Shown here one piece after another: positions 24,786 to 35,923 of a stretch of 64,000 bases of DNA. Numbering within the stretch: the first letter of the stretch is position 1; every line of letters begins with the position of its first letter. The stretch is from the NCBI GenBank assembly GCA_003508835.1, contig PUFA01000022.1, positions 5,890,001 to 5,954,000 on the forward strand. The letters run 5' to 3'. Origin of the DNA: Eonycteris spelaea. Its lineage: Eukaryota; Chordata; Mammalia; Chiroptera; Pteropodidae. Under the pieces are notes generated by a model. The model was not told the origin of the DNA, searched no databases, and was given only the letters and a program-made list of their open reading frames with translations. The position numbers and the translations under genes are program-made.

Positions 24786-25599
24786 GCGTGCACGTGGTTC
24801 ATAGGTCACACCCTACTGGATGTGCTGGACCCTTGGCCTCCTGTGAGTGCTGTTGGAGCTCATTCCTGCACCTTCCCGAAGAGTTCTTCATCCTGCATCG
24901 ATGCCTGTGCTTTCCCAGGTTTATGCCTTTTCACTCAGGGCTGCGTGGTCTTTCTCTTGGGCTCTAAACCATTGTTCGCTTATGTCCTTTCACTGACATG
25001 GCCCCTCCTTTTTACCCTGCGATCTTTCTTTGAGTTGTTGCTCCCTCAAATCTAAAAACTTCTCGCCTCCTGGCGAATGCCTTTTTCAGAGACCTGTCTT
25101 ACTCATGCAATGTTTTCTCCCTTTTCCCAGTAACCTATTCTGTGTCCGAAAGTATGAGGGGGATTGGCCAAGTCACTGAAAACAACAACCAAACACCAAA
25201 GCTACTATTAACAATCATAACTGCACCACGAAGTTCACATTGCAACCTTATTTCAGGCAATAAACATCGACCGTGCTATATTAACCAAATTAATAAGGCC
25301 GTTCAAGTAGCTGCAGGACCAGACCATCAGCTCTAGATGTTTTCTAAACCTGCCCCACATATTGTGTGTGTGTGTGAGTATTAGTAATTCTTTTCTCATT
25401 AGCCTCATTTTATTCTGCAAAAGAGACAACAGTAATAGACAAAGAATAGACAATCATCTTTCCTTTTTCTTTCACATTTGTTTTTCACTGACAGACGTTC
25501 ATGATAGGTGTTCATAATAAATTAGAGAAACTAAAAACTTGAAATATAAATCCTACTTATGTTTTATTTGTTTCTGATTATTACCAGGTGTTTTTGCTG
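24786..25599. other. Unassigned, moderately GC-rich DNA
   Basis: Positions 24786-25140 are pyrimidine-leaning with several CpGs; frames of 85 and 95 codons overlap in different phases and look non-coding. A short TG run lies at 25365-25376. Nothing else recognised. Confidence 0.4.
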
Positions 25600-25630
25600 T
25601 TTGTTGTTGTTGTTGTTGTTGTTGTTGTTT
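25600..25630 (+). repeat. (TTG)n microsatellite
   Basis: About nine to ten TTG units. Confidence 0.9.
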
Positions 25631-27831
25631 TATAATTAGGAATTATGATGGAGTAAGGATGATAGAGCCAGGCCCCAGCGATCAGGAGGAAGTTGAAACC
25701 CACCTGGCACAAAGGAGGAGCTTCTCAAAACTACCGCAAAGAGCTGCACCCCTGAAATAAAGCCCATCTTACATAAAAGGTAATTTAATCGTTACAAGGC
25801 TTATCTCATTCTGAGAGGAAAAGAAAAAGAAACCAATTTTAGTCCTGAAGTTCCATGGTTGCTATGTTGTAATTTAACTTTAAAATTCATAGTTCAACTG
25901 AAAATCTTTATGTGTGATTTTCAAAATATTTTGGGAGCATTGTAGTCCTTAAGGAAAAACTAGAAGATAATGAATGTTCTTTTGCAGGGGGGAGATGTCT
26001 ATGTGAATTACTTATTAAATACAGTCCTTTATATTACTTGTTTCTAGTAAGTAAACAAGAGACTACATTTCTAAACAAAGCTTTTAAGGTAATTTTGTGA
26101 CAGTTTCATGACTTTTGATAAATAAAATACCAAGTTTGGCTGTTACATGCTACAAATGATGCATTCATTTGTGAATGTATCCCACGCTACCCTTTCCTAA
26201 AAGGTAACTTATTTAAGGATTAAGAGTTACTTTCTCAGGAAAAGACCTCTTAAAGTCCCAGCGCATTGCTTCTTTTGAAAGAAAACACTTTTATTAGTGT
26301 CTAAAATAGCATCTTAGGATTTATACAAAACTCATAAAATATATGGCTTTGAACACCAATTAAATCCACAATCTTTTGTCCTTGAGGAGTTTTTCTTCCT
26401 GCCCCCAGTCTTAATGTAGTAGTTGTGACCTTAAAAGAATGTGGTAAAAATAAAGAGAGTCCTTTTCTCACTACAAGTCACATACTCCATTATTCCCACT
26501 TGCCATCTCTTTATCACATTCCAGGGTTGAAATCTTTCTCAGCCACCACAAGATTTTTCATGTTTCTGAGGAAATATTATAACTCAAAAGGAAGCAAGAA
26601 AAGTCTACCTAGCAAAATTTATTTTGGAAGTTTACAAAACGAAAGAGTAAACACATCTTTAAAAAACAAACCTTTTCACTTCCCTAGGAAGTTAAAAGTT
26701 AAACCAAGTAAATGGTAATTTTCATGAAACATCTTCACCGCTTTCATTCATGATTGGCACATTTAAATAATTTATTTCATGGTGGGGGAAAAACACCTAC
26801 ATTGCCAGGAGTCTTATTCACTCAAACTAAAATAATTGCTGAGGGAAGACAGTTGCATGAGTCCCTCACCTGATCCAGTAGCTATAGTGCTTTGAAGTGT
26901 TTCTCACGGGTAAACTAACATGTGAGAGAATCTTTGGCGGTTGGTATTCAGTTTTCCACTGAAACCTCGAGGAGTAAAAACAAACAAAAAATATAACCCT
27001 GCAAGGTCTAACAATAAAGCTAATAACACGTCCATTGTTAAAACAGGCATGCGAGACAAAACGTGCCGTGTTGCATAGAGAGCACAGTTTAGTGGTTTAG
27101 GCTTTCTGTGCTACATAAAACAGGACAGACACCTGCCAACCTCAGGAAAGTTGAAAGATTCTTGTCATGTTGCTCACTGTCTCAGAGATCAGAGTTTCTG
27201 CCAATCAAAAGTCTTAGCTATTATTCTTTTACAGCTAAGGTATTGACTTTTGAAGTAGATAGAAAACTCTTGGACCATTTGAAGAAACTTTCATTACAAC
27301 TGGACGAAAGAAGCTTTTGCTAAAGTCTTTATAATTCGAGTTTTGATGATAGAGGAGAAAAAAAAGTTTAGTGACTGGCACATTAGAGATTGTAAATTTG
27401 AGTTTAACCCCTTTTTAATAATAAAATAAAGAATAAGGGGTAGGAGAAGGTCCTATGCTGTTCAAGATAGATGACATTCCTGTATGACTGAGGGCACAAG
27501 AAATAGATTCGAAAGTGTGGATTGAATAACCCTCCAGCTCCAAACATAGGAATCCATTTGCTTTCGTGTTTTTTTACCTTTATTTTCTCAGCTCTTTCAC
27601 GAAAACGAGAAAGCCCAAGCAAAAAATCCATGCCTGCTGTCCATTAGCAAACACAGGGTCAGAAAAATTTTCTCCTAGCAAGACAGTCATCATGGAGATA
27701 AAATGTTTTTTGGTTTGTCTCCCCCCCCCCCAAAGTTTCTTATTTATTTTTATTATTTTTAAATTTTATTTGATTAGTTTCAGATAAAATGTTTTAACAT
27801 TGTGAGGGAAAGTGAAGCAATATCAATTACT

Positions 27832-27840
<9 letters not shown>
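25631..27840. other. Unassigned DNA
   Basis: AT-rich with a C11 run at 27721-27731. Positions 26860-27330 look unique and slightly CpG-bearing and could hold a noncoding element. Frames at 26425-26718 and 27108-27323 are not protein-like. Confidence 0.4.

Positions 27841-27878
<38 letters not shown>
27841..27878 (+). repeat. (CA)n microsatellite
   Basis: Nineteen uninterrupted CA units. Confidence 0.97.
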
Positions 27879-27881
<3 letters not shown>

Positions 27882-28135
27882 GCTGAAAAGTTAATCATGG
27901 GGGGAAAGGAAGGATTCACATTAAAATCGGTGTCCATAATAGAGTTAGAAAAGGGTAAAAATAATTCAGGAAAATTACGTTAGTCATGAGGTGAAAAAGT
28001 TTCCTAGAACATAGATGAAAACAAACATATAAAAACAATAATAGTGGACTCTACATATTGAAGCTAAATAGCAGAGCTTCGACAAGTCATCTCTAAGAAA
28101 AGTAGAAAAGAATTGTTGAAAGAAATCAATGGCAT

Positions 28136-28310
28136 GTGCCCAGCCCTGTTTTAATACCTTTACACAAACTAATTTAATTCTCACGAAATCTTGATGTCAT
28201 GATAACTTACTTTATAAATCAAGACAGTACAAGAATCCAAAAAAGGGTTAAGTAATGCAAAGTTAATTAGCAGAGTCAGGATTTTAAGTCTGGTTCAAGC
28301 ATTACCTTCC
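28136..28310 (-). repeat. MIR SINE fragment, antisense
   Basis: Reverse-complement MIR order: 'tttacacaaactaatttaat', 'tctcacgaaatcttgatgtc', 'gggttaagtaatgcaaagtt', 'agcagagtcaggattttaag', 'tctggttcaagcattacc'. Confidence 0.75.
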
Positions 28311-28557
28311 TTCAAGAACATTCTGCTGGTAAAGATGCATTTTAAAATCTTGTAGACGAACAAAGAATAGGAAAGTCCTGGTAAAGACTTAAAAAGTGTG
28401 CAATGAAATCTGTGCAATGTAAAAAATATTTATGAATTCTCTAAGTTTTCTGAAGTTTTTATTTTCCATGTCTTATTTTTAGCCAGGTGCACATACAGGT
28501 GTGAGCACACCTATGTGTACATGTGTGTGAATGTGTGTATATTATACGTGCATATAC

Positions 28558-28581
28558 CAACCACATCAGAGGTTGTGGTTG
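28558..28581. promoter_or_regulatory. Inverted pair of RUNX core motifs
   Basis: CAACCACA and TGTGGTTG form perfect 8-bp arms around an 8-bp spacer. Each arm carries the RUNX core (TGTGGTT or its complement). Whether it is bound is unknown; the surroundings are ordinary AT-rich DNA next to a degenerate TG tract (28485-28545). Confidence 0.3.
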
Positions 28582-29146
28582 TGCCCTTGTGCACATATAA
28601 ATTGTTAACTAGGCAGTTTCTCCAACTTTTAACTACGTTCCTGATTTCTTGAGGCTCACAGCAGGATGTTTAATTCACACTAAGACTATATTTTTTCTAT
28701 TTAGCATATTATAATATTTTTAGTATTAATTTATGGGGTTCAGTTTATTACTTAGCTACTTAGATTTTTTTGGCACTGAACAATTTGACATATTTCTCAT
28801 ACTTTCAGCCTAGCCACTGATAAAAAACTGAGTAGGGTAAGTGACAGGAACTTGGGACCAGTTATTAGGGCAACCACTCCAGATTAACATAAACATATTA
28901 ATTATCAAACTGTAGGGTCAGATTTTAAATCACTAATAAATCCATGTCATTATATTTTAATCATTATTTTCTTATACTTGTCTAAAATATTATAAACAAT
29001 TTTGCCAAATTTTATATTTCAATAAAATATTTCATTGGTCAGATTAGTAATCTTCTTTTGAAAATAAAGTGAAAATAAATTAGTTTTTTTTTGTTAGTTT
29101 CTAATGATGAACTTGGTGAAAACAGGAGTCTCACAAACTTTTAATG

Positions 29147-29500
29147 TTTTGGTATCAACTTCATTAAGATTTAGTTCATATCTCACACTATCCACCAATA
29201 TAAAATGTACAAGGTGGTGATTTTTAGTATATTCACAGGGTTGTGTAACCACATAAATTTTAGTGCATTTGTATTCTCAATAAGAAATTTGTTCCCATCA
29301 GCAGTCACTAACTCATCTTCAATCTCCCTAAACCCTAGGCAACCACTAATTTATTTTCTGTCTCTACTGATTTGTCTTTTCTAGGCATTTTACAAAATGG
29401 AATCATGTAATATATGGCTTTTTGTGACTGACTTATTTTACTTAGCATGCTATTTTTAATATTCATTCATGCCATAGCAATGTAGACGAGATGGATTCAA
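29147..29500 (-). repeat. L1 LINE 3' fragment, antisense
   Basis: Matches antisense L1MB/L1MC-type 3' sequence in order: 'gtggtgatttttagtatatt', 'cacagggttgtgtaaccaca', 'cctaggcaaccactaattta', 'aatggaatcatgtaatatat', 'ggctttttgtgactgactta'. Confidence 0.8.
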
Positions 29501-29875
29501 CATCGCACAAATTGTAAATTTGGGTCAGTCCCCAAATCCTTGAAACTTAAAATCCTTTTCTATTTAAAAAAAGGGGGGGGTCAGGTTTATCATGGACTGC
29601 ACAGAAGATTTCTCTGTGCAGATCAATTAACTAATGTGTGTGTTACGTACATGTAAAAAAATACAGCTATTACCACTGAAAGCCCAGGAGTGAAAGATGA
29701 GGCATTTGTCCTCAAAAGATACTGAAACGCATGTGCCCTTTTGCAGGTGCTAAGAAAATGTCAAACACTTTAATCCTTTCTCTCCTTTTACTTCCGCCCT
29801 CCTTTAGAAATAATTTTTTTATTTACAGAGTGTTGCTAACGTCACTGCGATGCCTGCAGTCGAGGAAGAAAATAA

Positions 29876-29930
29876 GAATTTGAGAAAATACTTAAATCAT
29901 AAATAACAGCCAAAGAACTAAGATGCATTA
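29876..29930 (+). repeat. Left arm of a 55-bp inverted repeat
   Basis: Its reverse complement matches 30237-30291 at 54 of 55 positions. The spacer is 306 bp and includes a CA microsatellite. No flanking target-site duplication is visible, so a transposon with terminal inverted repeats is not shown. Confidence 0.95.
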
Positions 29931-29967
29931 CATATAAATCTCTCTAACAAATCAATAATACCAATGT

Positions 29968-30024
29968 GCACACATGTGCACACACACACACACACACACA
30001 CGCACACACACACACGCACACACA
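29968..30024 (+). repeat. (CA)n microsatellite with CG interruptions
   Basis: CA units interrupted at two points by CGCA. It lies inside the spacer of the 55-bp inverted repeat. Confidence 0.95.
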
Positions 30025-30236
30025 AAGTAATAGAAAACATCCAGGAGTATACATATCAAATTGTTTACCATGTTTACTTCAATGACAGGGAATGATTTAA
30101 AAAGAATAAAATGTTAGACTTTTAATTATTCATGCTTTATTATTATTTGAATTATAATGGTGTAAATATCTTCACTTTTGTTATAGAAAATTTAAAAGAA
30201 AATTAATATATATAAAATTGGGAATGTTCAATATTC

Positions 30237-30291
30237 TAATACATCTTAGTTCTTTGGCTGTTATTTATGATTTAAGTATTTTCTCAAATTC
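30237..30291 (-). repeat. Right arm of the 55-bp inverted repeat
   Basis: Complementary to 29876-29930 with one mismatch (an A at 30241 where the left arm predicts G). Both ends of the match are abrupt. Confidence 0.95.
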
Positions 30292-30369
30292 TGACATTTT
30301 TTTTTGAAATCTTTAGATATTTATAACGATCCATTTTTTTAAATATCATTTTGCAAGTTACTTGTTAAG

Positions 30370-30760
30370 GTTAACCCTATATATTTTATAGTTATTATCC
30401 TTGTAAATGTGTTCTTTTATTTTGGCGATACTGTGTTTTATTCCCATCATTTTGTCTATTCCCATGTTACTGCTGACATTTGGAGAGCAAAATTATTTTT
30501 GTATTTCCTTAGTGGATTCTGTTTTTAGATTTAAGAGTTTCTTAGTTGTCTATGTTACTGATCTTTTCACAGAAAAAAAACTATGAATGCTATTGATCAA
30601 ATGAGTGTATTCCTTGGTCATAGTTTTCATTAATTTGTTTTTTTTTTAACTTTATTAACTCCCTTCTGTGTGTTTTTAATGTACTTTTCTTTAATGTACT
30701 TGAGTTAAATATTTGACTAATTTATTTTCAGTTTTCTTATTTTTTAAATCATAAAAATCT
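30370..30760 (-). repeat. L1 ORF2 fragment, antisense, heavily decayed
   Basis: 'ttactgatcttttcacagaa', 'aactatgaatgctattgatc' and the following T-rich segment parallel antisense L1 ORF2 ('gttgatcttttcaaaaaacc', 'aactattgatttcattgatc'). Many stops; no coding capacity. Confidence 0.5.
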
Positions 30761-31559
30761 AGGGAGACAGAAATGTTTTAAAGATTCAGTAGCTAAGGCT
30801 CCATAAATTTGGTTCATTTTAAATTGAACTGAGAAGTGGCAGCAGCCGAGTATGCCATGCAGTTATAAAAAATGAAATCTTTGTTTTGTTTGTTTTGGTT
30901 GCTGTACTAAGCAACGTTTATTGGAAAATGTTTGTCCGGTAGCAGTTTAATAAACACTGCTAACACTTGATAAAGTAGCAATGGTTGAAAAATCAGTGGA
31001 AGAGAGGGTCTATATCATAATAATTCCCCCCCAAAAGTCCCTAATCAAAGAAGCTAAGCACCTGTTATATGAACATGGGATCGTGGGTCTCTGCCTTCAC
31101 AAATATACCTTGTAGAGTAAAATCTTGCATACATATTACAATGTAAATGGTTAAATATTAATAAAAATAATATGTGCTGAGATCTAGCTTATTTTTTCAA
31201 GTGGAAAGAAATCTGGTTGTGCCACAATTTTGATGTTAAACCGCTTTTTCTTCCTGTTTACATTTCACAAGAACAAGAAGCCTCAGCTGGAAAATTGGCC
31301 CATAATCACAACCTATTAAGCTTTTACTGATATTGCAATAGAAATAATGGTTTTTTAATGAGCTTATCCATTTTAACATTTATATCATTTATTAACTTTT
31401 TAAAATTTTCCATATTTTGTGTATTAACTAAAACCTTGGGTTTAATAATTTCCTTTAGTGAACTTTCGAATCCCAGAATTCACTAATAGCACTATTTCAA
31501 GTTATCATTGATAATTTTATTAATTACAAGCCATAACTTGGGTGTTATTCTAGGGTAGA
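30761..31559. other. AT-rich DNA, nothing recognised
   Basis: A C7 run near 31026 and a less AT-rich strip at 31200-31320. No gene or repeat named. Confidence 0.4.
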
Positions 31560-32010
31560 TGCACTGTGAAGGACAGCTCATGTCGAAATTCATGTATCAC
31601 CTGTAGCACGGTACCTGCCTTACACAGATCTGGCATAGAAGCGATATCAACACTCACAGCAATAAAGGGGGGATTACTATCCTCAGGAAAGTAAATTTAA
31701 AATATTGCATTAATTTGCCCTTCAATCCGCTGTTAACACAGTTAGCAGATAAACTGTCACGCCAAGAATCTCCATCGGGGCAAAGAAGCGTGACGCTAAA
31801 GGCTGGATAGATGTGTTGACTATGTCGGAGACAGAAAACGTAGCACGAAAGCCATGGAGTCACAAGTCCACGTAAGAGGACAGCTGAAAGGAATGCTTCA
31901 ACGGTGAATGAGGAGAGGGCAGAAAACCTGGCAAAGGAGGCGAACACAATCTTTTTCTCCAAGGCATTGTATTCTGATGGATGTAACTTACCAAAGTTAA
32001 AAAAATAAAT
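31560..32010. other. CpG-enriched unique patch
   Basis: About 14 CpGs in 400 bp, against a few per kilobase around it. The minus-strand 119-codon frame (31654-32013) resembles no known protein and lacks exon context. Candidate noncoding element, or an old repeat with regained CpGs. Confidence 0.3.
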
Positions 32011-32151
32011 CATTTCAGAAACTTTTTGTATTAGTTGACCCAGTCATTTGAGAAATAAATTATTGAACCTTCAGAAATTATTATTTTAAGGGAGTCGTAA
32101 CCAAGTAGCAATGGGCATACTTGTAAATTACTCTTTTGAATTGCTTTATGA

Positions 32152-32154
<3 letters not shown>

Positions 32155-32196
<42 letters not shown>
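32155..32196 (+). repeat. (TG)n microsatellite
   Basis: About 21 uninterrupted TG units. Confidence 0.97.
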
Positions 32197-32199
<3 letters not shown>

Positions 32200-32879
32200 A
32201 AGAAATATCAATCATGAAACAAATTCCATATGTCAAGTTATGACGTTGCCTTGGTGAACAAAGATGTCAAATATTGCAGAAGGTAAATGGAAAACATATT
32301 AAACTTTCACTGAAACTAATAAACTCATGTTTATAGTAGTGCTGCCTTAAAAATAATTTTTATTTTAAATTGTCACTACAAACACCAGCACAGCATCTTT
32401 GCTTTTCTTAAAGACCCTGGGAAAATATTCAATGATTTTAGCATGTCTAAATGCAACAATCTGCATGATATTATGGTATTATGTTATTTGCATCTTATAT
32501 ATTAAGACGTAGACATTCAAATCAGGCTTCTGATCGTACCAAGTATCAGAACTAAGTAACTTCAGAAAGATGTCTGTCTTTAAGTCTAACATTTTATGTC
32601 TTTTACCCTGAGGGCACACACTTGTACACAACACATACTCAACAAGAATTCTGTTAAAGTAAATGTAAAATAACAGATCATATTTGGGATAATTCAGAAT
32701 TTTCAAAATGCCATTTGAGGAAATTGTCAGCTCATTCCTAAACAGAAAAATGTTACCTACTTTAATGAACCAAATGAAAATTCCTAATAACTTGTTCATA
32801 CTATAGTATAAAAGAATTTGTGTGAGGTCCAGAGTGCAAGAGTGAACCAATTTAGCCCGACTTCTGATTTTACAAGCTG
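32197..32879. other. AT-rich DNA, nothing recognised
   Basis: Only short frames; the minus-strand 123-codon frame at 32479-32850 is not protein-like. Confidence 0.45.
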
Positions 32880-33153
32880 AACTCTGATCCAGGTGCTGAA
32901 ATGCTCTGCAGTAGAACTTGATCAGCCAGCCTGGCTCTTCTATTCATTAGGCCTCTTACACCATTTCTTGGCGGCTGCCCAGCGGCAGCATGAGTCATTA
33001 GCACGAGTCCAAAAGGGTGTGAAGAGAGATCTATGCTTGTGTCCTGTAGAAAGTCTTTCCAGTACAATCAAATTTGCTTCACAATGCAATCTCACAGCTT
33101 GTGCAGTAGTCACTGACAGCTCACAGCACTGTTGCTATTCGAGGCTAAGCAGA

Positions 33154-33193
<40 letters not shown>

Positions 33194-33330
33194 CTAATAA
33201 CATGCAGGAAGTTCTGTCTTCACAGAGCAGCCTAATTGTTCATCTTCATTTAGTGAACAGTTCAAACAAATTAAAATTTCCTGACCACTGGAGGCAAAAG
33301 CATTGCCAGGTAAATCTGGTATAGCAAATT
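32880..33330. other. Candidate conserved noncoding element split by a CA repeat
   Basis: Unique-looking, balanced-composition DNA on both sides of the CA tract, with AP-1/MAF-like 'tgagtca' at 32990-32996 and homeodomain-type 'taatt' cores near 33231. The open frame 32893-33324 (143 codons) crosses the CA repeat as a His-Thr run and has no recognisable domain, so I do not call it a gene. Conservation is inferred from appearance only. Confidence 0.3.
33154..33191 (+). repeat. (CA)n microsatellite
   Basis: About nineteen CA units. It lies in opposite strand sense to the TG tract 1 kb upstream. Confidence 0.97.
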
Positions 33331-33739
33331 CTTGTAGGGTGGAAACGTCCTTAGTAAAATGTCACGGAAGAAAAGAAAATAATGAGGATAATACAACGGA
33401 CTGGAATATACAATCAAATATCAACCTCAGTAGTAAGCAAATAAATATAAATTTAAAATAATAAATATAAATAAGTTTGACTTTGCCTAAAATACGGCAA
33501 AAATAAAAGACTAATATTAGTGTTGGTAAAAGCATAGGACATGGGCAATCTTGTTTACTTTGGGTTAAGTGTAAATTTCCCAAAAACTATGTTAAAAAAT
33601 GAAAAAAATAATACTCTGGCTCACTGACTCTAATTATCCAATAGCAATAAGCAATGGTAAGAGACATACATATATTTTGTAACATGATGTAATACTGTTT
33701 CAAAGCAACAGTAAATATGTTGTGACTTAAGTTTTTTAA
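33331..33739. other. AT-rich DNA, nothing recognised
   Basis: A-rich short repeats of AAATATAAAT type near 33440-33470; nothing else. Confidence 0.45.
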
Positions 33740-34775
33740 TATTCAAATAAGAGAATTGACTTTTTGTCCCCCATATGGAGTGAAGTTCTGTAAATATTAA
33801 CTCATGCATAACACCTGTGACCGCCACTATAATCAGGATGCAGAATAATTTCATGACCCAAAAAACTCCCTCATGATTTCCTTTTATATTCTCTCCCTCC
33901 CTCCGCTCATAACTTCTGGCGACAACTATTGTGTTCTCCATCACTATAATTTTGTCTTTTCCAGAGTGGCAAACAGCTGAAGCATTGAGTAAGAAATCTT
34001 TTGAGACACACTTTTTTTCCCCTTCCATATAATGCATATGGAATCTATCCAAGTTATTGTGTGTATTAAAAGTTTGTTCCTTTTTACTACTGAGTATTAT
34101 TAAATTATTTGGATATACTGCACTTTGTTAATCTATTCACTTATTGAAGAACATTTGGACTATTTCCAGTTTTCATCATGTATAATCAAAGCTGTTATAA
34201 ATATGGTTTGTGCAGGGCTTTGTGTGGACATGTTTTCACTTCTGTAGAGTAGCACACAAGACTGAGATCCTGAGTCATAAAGTAAGTGCAGGTGTAATTT
34301 TTAAAAACGGACAAATTTCCAGAGTGGCTCTGCCACCTTTGTATGCCGACCAGCAACGTAAGCAATCCAGCTCCTCGTGTGTTAGCACTTGATATTGTCA
34401 GGATGTTTTTTATTCAGCCATTCTAACAGCTATGTAGTGGAAGCTCATCACGGTTTTAATTTTCATGTGCCCAGTGGCTAATGATGTTGAACATATTTTC
34501 AATGTCTTATTTGGCATCCTGGTCTCCTCTTGGCAATGTGTCCAAAACTTTTACCCATGTCGTATTGAGTTGTTTTCTTATTATGGATTTTAAGAGTGCT
34601 TTGGATATTCTAGATACTCGGATGTGTGATCTGAAAATATTTTCTCCTCATCTCGGTAGCTTGCCCATTTTATTATATCAACAGTGTCTTTCCCAGAACA
34701 AAAAGTTTTAATTTCGATAAAGTCCAATTTATCTTCTTAACGTACCATGTTTCTGTGTCATATATAAAGTTTTGA
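33740..34775 (-). repeat. L1 LINE 3' half fragment, antisense
   Basis: One kilobase following antisense L1 order from 3' UTR into ORF2: 'tattgaagaacatttggact', 'cagagtggctctgccacctt', 'ttttaattttcatgtgccca', 'gtggctaatgatgttgaaca', 'ttggatattctagatactcg', 'aatttcgataaagtccaatt'. Riddled with stops. It carries several CpGs not expected from the consensus (see findings). Confidence 0.85.
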
Positions 34776-35900
34776 TAAGAAATTTTTATTGCATAATTTT
34801 ATAAAGGACTGAAACAAACTCAAAAATCTAACAGAAAGAAATTGGTTATAGTATCCACATGTGATTATATGCATTATAGTATCCACTATAAACCAAAATT
34901 TAGGAGAATATTTAGAGACATAGAACAATTTCATTATATATTATGGAAAACCAATGGTTACAAAGTTTTATATAAATGTCATCTTTTAAAATCATAGTTG
35001 CATATGTGTGTGTACATGCAAGTAGTATATATTTGTGGGAAAATATTGCTATATTAGTGATTCTCCAAGTATTGAAAATAACCACTTAATATTTTTTAAT
35101 TTTCTTTTTTTACAAAGTAAATGTATTTGTTAAAACTGGTAAGCAGAATCACTTTATAGAAAATAAATATTTCATGAATCCATATTTGTACTTCAAGAAA
35201 TCTATACTTTAAAATGTATTTGAATACATAATGATTTAAGTCCTCACAATTTAAACTACATGATTTAGATGACACATTTTAAGTGTTCACTGTAGGTTAG
35301 ATACATGTATGCTAGAATCATTTAAATGTGAACAGAAGTGGTTTGCCTACTTTCATATATGATTAATATACTCTTAAGATTAATATAACATATGCTTTTT
35401 AATTTTACAGTGAAAAATTTCCTGATCTTGTATATATAAATTTCCCTGAAAATATGTTTCATATGTAGAGCAAAAAATATATTTTATGCAAACAAAATAA
35501 CAATTTTAAAATAAAATTTTAATTAAAGATTATACCACATTTTTACCTAATATGCATATTAGCCTTATATTACTTTATATCTAGTTTAACTTGAGGTTTA
35601 GTAGTTTAGAAAAATGATTTTTTGAATGCTGCAGGTAAAAATGGGTAATTAAGTTATAACTAATACACCCTTGTTCTTGAGACTCTTATTTTGTGTGTGT
35701 GAAATATATACCCTAATTATTTTAAAATAATTCTTACTTTCTTCCCTAATGCTCTACATCGATAGCAGTAGTTTTAGTGCAAAGACATTTATGTTCTGCT
35801 TCTAGAAACGATACAGGTTCAGATCACAATCTCAGTTCCAAGAAAATAGCAGGTAACCCTACCCTCTCACTTGTCCAAGCCACACCAATCACATTTGTCA
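34776..35900. other. Very AT-rich DNA, nothing recognised
   Basis: No gene, no named repeat. From 35800 onward the composition becomes more balanced around the CTCF-like site. Confidence 0.5.
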
Positions 35901-35904
35901 TGAC

Positions 35905-35923
35905 AGCCACTAGGGGGCAGAGC
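35905..35923 (+). promoter_or_regulatory. CTCF-binding motif
   Basis: 'gccactagggggcagagca' matches the CTCF core consensus CCANNAGRKGGCRS at every fixed position. CTCF is the zinc-finger protein that stops cohesin loop extrusion, with direction set by motif orientation. This motif is plus-oriented and sits in balanced-composition DNA, not in a repeat I recognise. Confidence 0.65.

Noticed and set aside
29876..30291. DNA transposon with 55-bp terminal inverted repeats
   Set aside because: No target-site duplication and no known terminal sequence; reported only as an inverted repeat.
31654..32013. 119-codon minus-strand frame in a CpG-richer patch
   Set aside because: No domain recognised; open length can arise by chance. 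Kept only as a noncoding candidate.
32893..33324. Longest open frame (143 codons)
   Set aside because: It crosses a CA microsatellite as a His-Thr run, has no recognisable domain and no exon or promoter context.
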